Shown here piece after piece: positions 6,627 through 11,738 of a stretch of 11,738 nucleotides of DNA; the first letter of the stretch is position 1, and each line of letters starts with the position of its first letter. The stretch is taken from assembly GCA_947259685.1 (NCBI GenBank), contig CAMYNC010000140.1:1-11738 (forward strand). Reading direction: 5' to 3'. Origin of the DNA: an uncultured Desulfuromonadales bacterium. GTDB taxonomy: Bacteria > Desulfobacterota > Desulfuromonadia > Desulfuromonadales > Geopsychrobacteraceae. The translations under genes were made by a program, and so were the position numbers. A model generated the notes under the pieces. It was not told the DNA's origin. It saw only the letters and a program-made list of their open reading frames with translations, and ran no database searches.

Positions 6627-8441
6627 TTATTCTGGGCCATGCTCTTTGAGTATCTGTTCAACCCGCTGCAAGAGTTCGCGTGGGTAGAATGGCTTGGTGA
6701 TATAGTCGATGGCGCCGGCGGAGAGGGCTTTTTCTTTTTCATGCTTGCGCGACACGGCAGTAAAAATTGCCACAGGGATTGTTGCTGTGGCGGAATCCGC
6801 CTTTAATTTTCGGCAAACCTCAAATCCATCCATGCCCTGCATATAGAGATCAAGCAAAATCAAATCGGGCTGAAACTGCTGCGCCTTGGCCAGCCCCTCT
6901 GCCCCGCTGGCAGCTAGCTCCAGATTGTAGTCTTTGACCATTAACACTTCAATGAAGCGTCTGATCGCCGGTTCATCGTCAATCACCAGAATCCGCGCTT
7001 TGCGTTCAATCTCCGGCACCAGCACTGGCTCACTGAGTTGTTGCTCAAAGGGAAACAGCAGACGGAAACAACTGCCCGGCTGTTCTAGGCCGGTTTCCTG
7101 CTGCGAGCCAGGACTGTCCGCCCAGACCAGGCCATCATGGCCACGGATTATCCGTTTGACCAGAGCTAGACCCAGTCCGGCGCCCTGGCCCTGAAGTGTT
7201 CCTGCAGAGCTGTGCTCTTCGAGGTTACCAATGGTATAAAAGCGCTCAAAAACATGTGCCAGCTGTTGCCGCGGAATGCCGATTCCGTTATCACAGATGG
7301 TGACTTCAAAGAAATCCCCGTGCCAGCCGAGCCCGGCGGGAAATTCCGGCCAGAACAACCGAATCTGGTCGGCATCTTTCTGCAGGCTTTCCTGACTGCG
7401 CAAACTGCAAGCGACCCGAATTTGACCAGCGTCCGCAGTATATTTGATGGCATTTTCGATCACGTCCTCAAGCGCCCGCCGCGCCATCACCGGATCGACG
7501 AGGAATTCCGGCCAGTTCTCAGCCGGAGCCAACTGCAGTTCCAGCCGTCGCTCATCCAGCACCCAACGCAGCTCGTTGCGGATCTCCAGCAGTAAAGCAT
7601 AGATCGACGTCGGTTGCCGTTGGGGTCGAAACCCTTCGGCCTCCAAGCGGACAATATCGAGCATGTTCTCGACAATATCCGACAGGCGATGGGAACCCTG
7701 CATGGCATATTTCAGCAGGCTCTCTTCATCCGCATTGATCCGGCCCGGCAAGCTTTCTTGAAGAAACTCCAAGGCCCCGAGCAGAAAAGTCAGCGGTGTG
7801 CGAAGCTCGTGAGAGGCGATGCCGATAAAGTCGCTTTTCAAGCGCCCCAACTCACGCAGCTCGGCATTAACCTTAGCCTGTTCTGCCATCGCCACCTCAA
7901 GCTGGCGTTGTGACTCTTCCAGCGCCAGAGCTTTCTCTTCCAGGGCCTGGTGACTGCCCTGCAACTCTTCATAAAGCTGACCACGCTCTAATTCGCGTAG
8001 TTTCAGATCGGTCAGATCGCGCGCCATCAGCAGTACGCCGGAAATCTCCTGGCCGTCATGAATCGGTGAAAATTGCAGCGCTAGAGTCACCTGACGGCCG
8101 CTCGGCCATTCAAAAAACTGCTCCAACAGCTGATTTTGCCCTTTCAGGGCTCGCTGAAAAGGGGCCGAGTCCAAGGGTTGGGCAACAAACAGTTCCTGCA
8201 GACTCTTGCCGATCAAATCCCTGCTCGACCAGCCAAGGACCTGCTGACAGGCAGAATTAGCCCGGCTGATTTCTCCCTGGCTATCCAGAGAGATGATCGC
8301 ATCCCTGACCGCCTCGAAAAGATTCTGGTAGCGAGCTTCGGAAATCTCAAGATCGAGAATCCGCTGCTGCACTCGAATGCAGTCATCCCGTTCGGCAATA
8401 CAGTAAAAATTTTGTCTGCTCTGTTTTTTTTGCGGACTCAA
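6627..8441 (-). CDS. Soluble hybrid histidine kinase: PAS, HisKA, HATPase, receiver
   Basis: A two-component sensor that would autophosphorylate on His and pass the phosphate to its own Asp. Numbering is from TTG 8441 (604 residues). A PAS domain spans about 34-145, followed by a Glu/Gln/Leu-rich coiled coil (145-200). The phospho-accepting His211 lies in FIGIASHELRTPLTFLLG. The ATP-binding boxes are N (ENAIKYT, Asn330), G1 (DNGIGIP, 384-390), F (FERFYT) and G2 (GQGAGLGL). A C-terminal receiver has acidic Asp488/Asp489, phospho-acceptor Asp531 (LLDLYMQGMDG), Thr561 and Lys583. There is no transmembrane segment, signal peptide, HPt or DNA-binding output, so it is cytoplasmic and needs a partner not seen here. 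About 20 residues are inserted between the N and G1 boxes. A TTG at 8465 is also possible but has no ribosome site, whereas 8441 has GGAG 6 bases upstream. The signal is unknown. Confidence 0.92.
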   Translation of the reverse strand: MSPQKKQSRQNFYCIAERDDCIRVQQRILDLEISEARYQNLFEAVRDAIISLDSQGEISRANSACQQVLGWSSRDLIGKSLQELFVAQPLDSAPFQRALKGQNQLLEQFFEWPSGRQVTLALQFSPIHDGQEISGVLLMARDLTDLKLRELERGQLYEELQGSHQALEEKALALEESQRQLEVAMAEQAKVNAELRELGRLKSDFIGIASHELRTPLTFLLGALEFLQESLPGRINADEESLLKYAMQGSHRLSDIVENMLDIVRLEAEGFRPQRQPTSIYALLLEIRNELRWVLDERRLELQLAPAENWPEFLVDPVMARRALEDVIENAIKYTADAGQIRVACSLRSQESLQKDADQIRLFWPEFPAGLGWHGDFFEVTICDNGIGIPRQQLAHVFERFYTIGNLEEHSSAGTLQGQGAGLGLALVKRIIRGHDGLVWADSPGSQQETGLEQPGSCFRLLFPFEQQLSEPVLVPEIERKARILVIDDEPAIRRFIEVLMVKDYNLELAASGAEGLAKAQQFQPDLILLDLYMQGMDGFEVCRKLKADSATATIPVAIFTAVSRKHEKEKALSAGAIDYITKPFYPRELLQRVEQILKEHGPE

Positions 8442-8447
8442 GAAAAA

Positions 8448-8451
8448 CTCC
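8448..8451 (-). promoter_or_regulatory. Ribosome binding site favouring the TTG 8441 start of the kinase
   Basis: GGAG on the minus strand with a 6-base spacer before TTG 8441. The in-frame TTG at 8465 is preceded only by AT-rich sequence without such a site. No in-frame ATG precedes the PAS domain. Confidence 0.5.
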
Positions 8452-8474
8452 GGGCGACCAGTCAATTAATTTAG

Positions 8475-8505
8475 GCTAATTGTTCCCCACAACAATACCA
8501 TTAGC
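8475..8505. promoter_or_regulatory. Nested inverted repeat upstream of the kinase gene (candidate operator)
   Basis: ATTGTT (8479-8484) and AACAAT (8491-8496) form a 6-bp inverted repeat with a 6-base spacer. Outside it GCTAAT (8475-8480) and ATTAGC (8500-8505) repeat the symmetry with an offset of a few bases. On the minus strand a weak promoter-like pair, TTGTTG and TAAATT with 16-base spacing, overlaps it. It lies between the lipoprotein stop and the kinase start. There is no T-tract, so it is not an obvious terminator. Confidence 0.3.
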
Positions 8506-8554
8506 GTTCCGCAGCTGCAAATCAAATATTAACCCCAGCAAATACTAATTTGTA

Positions 8555-9262
8555 TTAAATACCATCCAGCAGCCCAGGGCTGATGCCAGTGACAATCTGG
8601 TTGAAAAGTTGTTGATAGAGCTTCGGCAGCCGGTCCTGCCCGGACTTGTCTGGTTCTTCTGCCAGCAACGGCTCGATTCCCGCGAAATTGATATTTTTTA
8701 CCTGCACCTGCTCGGTGCGATTAAAATAGGCTTCGTCGAAATCAGCATATTGTAAAATCAAGGCCTGAAAACTGTCTGCTCCGGCCATCTGCCAGAGCGT
8801 CTGTCCATTGCGGTCGATAACTGTCGCGGTCGCCAGCACATCACTGTAGCCAGTGGTCAAGGATTCGAGCAGATTTCGCGACCGGCGGATTTCTTGGACC
8901 TTGGCGCCAGTAAACACCACGACCAGCAAGGCGTCGTCGACATTGGGTGGCAGTTCGCTCGCCAGCAAAGAATTCTCCAACAGCTCAGCATCAGCGGAGA
9001 TGGCACGCACATCAAAATAGCCTTTTTCCCCTTTTAACAATTCAACCAACCGCTCATGCTTGCCCAGGTTGCTCCGGGTCAACAGGTCGTAAATAGCCTC
9101 TTTCTGTGGATAATCAAGATTCGCCTGACGGTCAATCAGTAATGGCAAAACCCCTAACACCTGAACCTTGGTCTGGTACTCCTGCTTCGGCACCTGAAAG
9201 GTGCCCGAGCCGCAACTACAGAGTAAGATGAGTACTAAGCTGTAGATTAACAGTTTTTTCAT
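8555..9262 (-). CDS. Predicted lipoprotein of unknown function
   Basis: I do not recognise this 235-residue protein. It starts with a typical lipoprotein signal: two Lys, a hydrophobic stretch (residues 4-14) and a lipobox Leu14-Cys15-Ser16-Cys17, so Cys17 should be lipidated and the rest exported to the periplasm, on the inner or outer membrane. The mature part is acidic, with alternating predicted strands and helices (VQVLGVLPLLID at 33-44, DALLVVVFTGA at 110-120, and LATATVIDRNGQTLWQ in the second half), suggesting one compact alpha/beta domain. There are no further cysteines and no visible catalytic motif. The ATG at 9262 is firmly set by AGGAGG 5 bases upstream. It lies between gluQ and the kinase on the same strand, with gaps of 223 and 113 bases. 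A link to sensing by the kinase is only a guess. Confidence 0.85.
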   Translation of the reverse strand: MKKLLIYSLVLILLCSCGSGTFQVPKQEYQTKVQVLGVLPLLIDRQANLDYPQKEAIYDLLTRSNLGKHERLVELLKGEKGYFDVRAISADAELLENSLLASELPPNVDDALLVVVFTGAKVQEIRRSRNLLESLTTGYSDVLATATVIDRNGQTLWQMAGADSFQALILQYADFDEAYFNRTEQVQVKNINFAGIEPLLAEEPDKSGQDRLPKLYQQLFNQIVTGISPGLLDGI

Positions 9263-9395
9263 TTCAACCTCCTGGTAAATATGAGTGTTACGAACTGTTC
9301 ACTGCAAAGGGCCCAATCCAGCGAATCGAGCACCGAGCTAGCCTGCTTCCCTGTTTCACTGAACTGGCTTTCGCCCGGCGACCGATCCAGCCTGA

Positions 9396-9423
9396 TTAAT
9401 AGTCTCATTCGATAAGGTAGCAA
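9396..9423 (-). promoter_or_regulatory. Candidate promoter for the lipoprotein gene
   Basis: On the minus strand TTGCTA (9423-9418) and TATTAA (9401-9396) are separated by 16 bases, each matching 4 of 6 consensus positions. Transcription would begin near 9389, giving a leader of about 125 bases. I recognise no riboswitch in that leader. Confidence 0.35.
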
Positions 9424-9485
9424 AAGAACTGCGGCAGGGAAAGGCGCGAGGGGCCGGGCAAGCAAGACCGTTAGCTTCTCCTTCC

Positions 9486-10406
9486 TTAAATTTTGGGTGC
9501 CAGCTGTGGGTGGGCCTGAATTGCAACCGCAGAAAAATGTTTAATCCCCCAGTCCAGCAGCTCTGCTGAGGGCGCTCGTTGCAGCTCCAGCGGAACCTGT
9601 TGGCCCAGAAACCGGAAAGCTTGCCAAAGTGCCAAAGAAGCGTTGGCCTGAGTAATCACTGCCGCTGGCCCGTGCCGTTTACTGAGTTTCTGCTGATCGT
9701 CTCCCAAGACCAGAGGCAGATGATAATAGTCCGGAAGCGGTTGCTGCAAGCAGCAGTAAAGATAAATCTGTCGCGGAGTCGAGGCCAGCAGGTCTGCACC
9801 ACGCACTACCTGGGTCACTTGCGCGTCGATATCATCGACGACGACCGCCAGTTGGTAGGCAAACAGGCCATCCGCCCGGCGCAGGACAAAGTCGCCGATC
9901 GCCTGCTGAAGATTCTGTTGCTGGCGGCCGAAAACCCCGTCGTGATAAACAATTTCCTCATCTGCGACCAATAATCTGATCGCCCGCTCGCGCCGCTGAC
10001 CGATCGGTCCTTGGCGGCAGGTTCCAGGATAGACCGGCCCCTCCTCGCCTGGGTGGGGGGCGCTGAGCAGAATCTCCCGTCGCGAGCAACTGCAATCGAA
10101 AACCTGACGCTGCTCGCAGAGTTGCTCCACCACCTGTTGATAGCGTTCACCGCGCTGGCTTTGATAAACCACCTCAGCATCCCATGCGAAACCGAGTTGC
10201 TCAAGCAGACGCAGAATCTTCTCGGCAGAGCCAGGCACCACCCGGGGCGGATCAAGGTCCTCCACCCGCAGTAGCCAGCGACCGCCGGCACTGCGAGCCA
10301 TCAGGTAACTCCCCAATGCGGCCAGTAGTGAGCCGAAATGAAGTGGCCCGGTCGGACTGGGAGCGAAGCGACCGACCGGGATTGGGGGGGGATGGGGTGT
10401 CGACAT
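9486..10406 (-). CDS. gluQ: Glutamyl-Q tRNA(Asp) synthetase
   Basis: GluQ-RS is a truncated glutamyl-tRNA synthetase paralogue that attaches glutamate to queuosine at the wobble base of tRNA-Asp rather than to a tRNA end. The 306-residue protein has the class I signature APSPTGPLHFGSL (15-27), in place of HIGH, and the KLSKRHG motif (240-246). It has no anticodon-binding domain, which explains the short length compared with about 470 for GltX. The zinc ligands that distinguish the family are present: Cys105, Cys107, Tyr126 and Cys130. ATG 10406 has AAGGA 8 bases upstream. The N-terminus is Pro-rich and contains a run of eight C in the coding strand. A good promoter lies just upstream. It is divergent from the Rrf2 regulator gene. 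Confidence 0.95.
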   Translation of the reverse strand: MSTPHPPPIPVGRFAPSPTGPLHFGSLLAALGSYLMARSAGGRWLLRVEDLDPPRVVPGSAEKILRLLEQLGFAWDAEVVYQSQRGERYQQVVEQLCEQRQVFDCSCSRREILLSAPHPGEEGPVYPGTCRQGPIGQRRERAIRLLVADEEIVYHDGVFGRQQQNLQQAIGDFVLRRADGLFAYQLAVVVDDIDAQVTQVVRGADLLASTPRQIYLYCCLQQPLPDYYHLPLVLGDDQQKLSKRHGPAAVITQANASLALWQAFRFLGQQVPLELQRAPSAELLDWGIKHFSAVAIQAHPQLAPKI

Positions 10407-10442
10407 CTAGCATATCCTTCCGCAGGGTTGAACGACCAGCAA

Positions 10443-10471
10443 ATCATGCGTCCTGTCATTGGGCCTGTCAA
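10443..10471 (-). promoter_or_regulatory. Sigma-70-type promoter for gluQ
   Basis: On the minus strand a perfect TTGACA (10471-10466), then 17 bases, then CATGAT (10448-10443, 4 of 6). The predicted start near 10436 gives a leader of about 30 bases carrying the gluQ ribosome site. Confidence 0.6.
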
Positions 10472-10492
10472 GCCCCTGCCCCCATCATATTA

Positions 10493-10522
10493 TTGACAAG
10501 ACACAAGAGTTCAGTGTATTGC
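10493..10522 (+). promoter_or_regulatory. Candidate promoter for the Rrf2 regulator gene
   Basis: A perfect TTGACA (10493-10498), then an 18-base spacer, then TATTGC (10517-10522, a weak -10). The start would be near 10529, about 27 bases before the GTG. It is divergent from, and about 20 bases away from, the gluQ -35. Confidence 0.45.
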
Positions 10523-10540
10523 TTACTTGCTAAGTGAACT
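10508..10540 (+). promoter_or_regulatory. Inverted repeat over the rrf2 promoter and start (candidate operator)
   Basis: AGTTCA (10508-10513) and TGAACT (10535-10540) form a perfect 6-bp inverted repeat. Inside it ACTTGCTAAGT (10525-10535) is a second small dyad. Together they cover the -10 and the predicted start point. The position fits autoregulation, common for Rrf2-family regulators, but the sequence is not a textbook IscR site. Confidence 0.35.
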
Positions 10541-10555
10541 ATCTCGGAGGACAAT

Positions 10556-10990
10556 GTGGTCATTACTCGAGCAACAGAATATGCAATCCGCACAGTGATT
10601 TTTCTGGCCCAACAGCCAAAAGACGAAATTGTTCTAAAAAAAGACATCTGCCGTACCCAGGATGTCACTCCGGCGTTTTTGACCAAGATTCTGCAGCCGC
10701 TGATTAAAACCGGCATCGTCAGCTCTCAACGGGGAGTTGGCGGCGGCTTTCTCCTGGCTAAAAATCCTGACGAGATTACCCTGCTCGATATCCTCCAAGC
10801 TGAAGAAGGCCCTCTGAAACTGAACCATTGTCTGGTTGACGCTGACAGCTGTCAGCGCGAGGAGCACTGTTCGGCTCACCAGGTCTGGTCCGAAGTCCAG
10901 GGCGAAATGATTAAAGTCCTGCAGCGTTACAGCATCTCTGAGCTGGTGCGCCGCGAAAAAGACAAGTTGCTGAGCATAGGCAACGCATAA
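10556..10990 (+). CDS. Rrf2-family transcriptional regulator, IscR-like with probable Fe-S ligands
   Basis: A 144-residue winged-helix regulator. The N-terminus VITRATEYAIRTVIFLAQQ and the helix-turn-helix (about 25-62, with TPAFLTKILQPLIKTGIVSSQRGVGGGFLL beginning at 38) are typical of Rrf2 proteins. A cluster Cys92-x6-Cys99-x5-Cys105 with His108 (CxxH) closely resembles the Cys3-His set that binds [2Fe-2S] in E. coli IscR (Cys92, 98, 104, His107), with one extra residue in the first gap. It may therefore sense iron-sulfur or redox status; this is inference. The start is GTG 10556 with GGAGG 5 bases upstream; an ATG two bases earlier is out of frame. It is the only plus-strand gene, with no isc, suf or cysteine genes beside it. 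The target genes cannot be read from context. Confidence 0.9.
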   Translation: MVITRATEYAIRTVIFLAQQPKDEIVLKKDICRTQDVTPAFLTKILQPLIKTGIVSSQRGVGGGFLLAKNPDEITLLDILQAEEGPLKLNHCLVDADSCQREEHCSAHQVWSEVQGEMIKVLQRYSISELVRREKDKLLSIGNA

Positions 10991-10997
10991 ATCCAGC

Positions 10998-11055
10998 TTC
11001 CAAGACGAAACAGGGCCGACGGAAATTAATCCGTCGGCCCTGTTTCGTCTTGGAA
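10998..11055. terminator. Perfect 26-bp inverted repeat, probable two-way terminator
   Basis: Arms 10998-11023 and 11030-11055 are perfect reverse complements around a 6-base loop (AATTAA). It starts 7 bases after the rrf2 stop, between convergent genes. The inner GC-rich stem is followed on either strand by a T-rich stretch (GTTTCGTCTT), and because the element is symmetric it could stop transcription from both sides. There is no uninterrupted T run, and the stem is longer than usual for an intrinsic terminator. Confidence 0.65.
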
Positions 11056-11057
11056 GG

Positions 11058-11101
11058 AAAAAATACCCTGGAGACCAGGAGGGATAAGGTCATCCAGGGT
11101 A
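11058..11101 (-). terminator. Intrinsic terminator facing the amt side
   Basis: On the minus strand TACCCTGGA (11101-11093) pairs with TCCAGGGTA (11072-11064). Four more pairs (GACC with GGTC) follow after one bulged base, around an 11-base loop, and six T (11063-11058) follow at once. It is a clear minus-strand terminator about 120 bases after the amt stop. Confidence 0.85.
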
Positions 11102-11104
11102 AAG

Positions 11105-11127
11105 CAGGAGGCTGCCACTGCCTCCTG
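11105..11127. repeat. 8-bp hairpin next to the amt terminator
   Basis: CAGGAGGC (11105-11112) and GCCTCCTG (11120-11127) are perfect arms around a 7-base loop. CAGGAGG occurs again at 11076-11082 in the loop side of the terminator, so the CCTCCTG arm has two possible partners. Confidence 0.6.
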
Positions 11128-11221
11128 TAAACGTTCAACCTTATGCAGCCAGTTTACCCCCCAGCGACAGCCTGTCAAACGCGGATCCCATTAATTTCTA
11201 CTTAGTTTACCCCAAAGAAAC

Positions 11222-11738
11222 CTATTTAAGGTTTTCTTCCGGGTAGGCATTAATGCTGTGAACACTCAGGTCAGGCCCGGCAAACTCCTGCTCCTCATCC
11301 AGACGAAAACCGAAAACCATGTCAATCGCCTTATAGACCAGAAAACCGGTTGCCAGAGCGTAGCCCACCGCCAGCAGGCTCCCGGCCAACTGGGCAGCCA
11401 AGGAGACGCCGCCTAATCCGCCCAGACTGGTCGAGCCGAAAATCCCGGCAGCGATCCCGCCCCAGGTTCCGACCACCCCATGCAGCGGCCAGACGCCCAA
11501 CACATCATCGATTTTCCATTTTTCCTGTTCGACCTGGAAACCGTAGACAAAAATCAGCGAACCGAGGCCACCGATGAAAAAAGCCCCAATCGGATGCACC
11601 AGATCGGAACCGGCACAAATGGCAATCAGCCCGGCCAGGGCGCCGTTGTGGACAAAGCCTGGGTCATTCTTACTGGCAATCAGGGCAAACAAAACGCCCC
11701 CGACCATCGCCATCAGAGAATTGACCGCCACCAGGCCG
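11222..11738 (-). CDS. amt: Ammonium transporter, C-terminal part (5' end outside the window)
   Basis: The reading frame is open through the right edge, so the start is not visible; about 172 residues are present. Amt/AmtB proteins are trimeric inner-membrane channels for ammonium. The fragment contains several hydrophobic membrane helices and the conserved motifs HNGALAGL, the cytosolic IDDVLGVWPLHG with the second pore histidine (PLHGVVGTWGG), and the final helix GYALATGFLVYKAIDMVFGFR. The cytosolic tail begins RLDEEQEFAGPDLSVHSINAYP, matching the family's usual end, where GlnK binds in known cases. The N-terminal pore histidine and any glnK neighbour lie beyond the edge. Downstream on the same strand is a structured region with an intrinsic terminator. 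Confidence 0.95.
   Translation of the reverse strand, partial: GLVAVNSLMAMVGGVLFALIASKNDPGFVHNGALAGLIAICAGSDLVHPIGAFFIGGLGSLIFVYGFQVEQEKWKIDDVLGVWPLHGVVGTWGGIAAGIFGSTSLGGLGGVSLAAQLAGSLLAVGYALATGFLVYKAIDMVFGFRLDEEQEFAGPDLSVHSINAYPEENLK

Larger units (their letters stand above)
11058..11144 (-). ncRNA. Possible small RNA or structured amt 3' untranslated region
   Basis: On the minus strand a perfect TTGACA (11178-11173), a 16-base spacer and TAAACT (11156-11151, 4 of 6) could start a transcript near 11144. The transcript would contain two hairpins and end at the T-tract terminator, about 87 bases in all. It has no plausible coding frame. It could equally be just the tail of the amt mRNA. I recognise no known RNA family. 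Confidence 0.25.

Noticed and set aside
6522..6806. 94-codon plus-strand frame
   Set aside because: It overlaps the receiver end of the kinase on the opposite strand, has no ribosome site, and the kinase is clearly the real gene.
9263..9395. Riboswitch in the lipoprotein leader
   Set aside because: I compared it by eye with cyclic-di-GMP, cobalamin, SAM, glycine and fluoride patterns and saw none of their conserved cores.
9259..9465. 68-codon minus-strand frame ending over the lipoprotein start
   Set aside because: It starts with TTG, with AAGGAG about 12 bases away, has an unconvincing composition and resembles no protein I know; the region is better explained as leader and promoter of the lipoprotein gene.
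10911..11138. 75-codon minus-strand frame through the hairpins after rrf2
   Set aside because: It runs across the terminator and the 26-bp inverted repeat and into the rrf2 coding region antisense; the composition is not protein-like.
1..11738. CRISPR array, insertion sequence, integrase, tRNA or rRNA
   Set aside because: No regularly spaced repeats, transposase or integrase motifs, or tRNA/rRNA signatures were seen on either strand.

Overview
This window looks like ordinary core chromosome of a Desulfuromonadales-type bacterium (the Geobacter/Pelobacter/Desulfuromonas group of the former Deltaproteobacteria). The grounds are the gene order rho-rpmE-thyX-prfA-prmC-murA-hisG-hisD, a short-form HisG, ThyX as thymidylate synthase, moderately GC-rich coding DNA, and frequent TTG/GTG starts. 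The taxon is an inference from protein style and gene order, not a database result. I found no mobile element, CRISPR array, tRNA, rRNA or defence locus.

Layout, left to right. Positions 1-4661 hold a tightly packed minus-strand block read from right to left: thyX (dTMP synthesis), prfA (release factor 1), prmC (methylates the GGQ glutamine of release factors), murA (first committed step of peptidoglycan), hisG and the first 26 codons of hisD (histidine synthesis). Gaps are 2-29 bases, so this is probably one operon. Positions 4684-6273 hold rpmE (ribosomal protein L31, ending in a clear intrinsic terminator) and rho (termination factor), also on the minus strand. Positions 6274-6626 are an AT-rich intergenic stretch with a candidate rho promoter and leader structures.

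Positions 6627-10406 hold three more minus-strand genes with wider gaps: a soluble hybrid histidine kinase (PAS, kinase core, C-terminal receiver), an unrecognised lipoprotein, and gluQ (glutamyl-Q tRNA-Asp synthetase). The only plus-strand gene is an Rrf2/IscR-like regulator at 10556-10990, divergent from gluQ. Its Cys3-His pattern resembles an Fe-S ligand set. It is followed by a perfect 26-bp inverted repeat, then by a U-tract terminator for the opposite strand. The right edge carries the C-terminal part of an ammonium transporter (amt), also minus strand.

The genes combine translation termination (prfA, prmC), transcription termination (rho), tRNA modification (gluQ), ribosome structure (rpmE), and nucleotide, cell-wall and amino-acid synthesis, with three regulatory or transport genes to the right. 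The least explained material is non-coding: the structured 3' region between rrf2 and amt, the rho leader, and a 22-bp perfect palindrome inside rpmE. No clearly new system is evident; the findings are modest leads.
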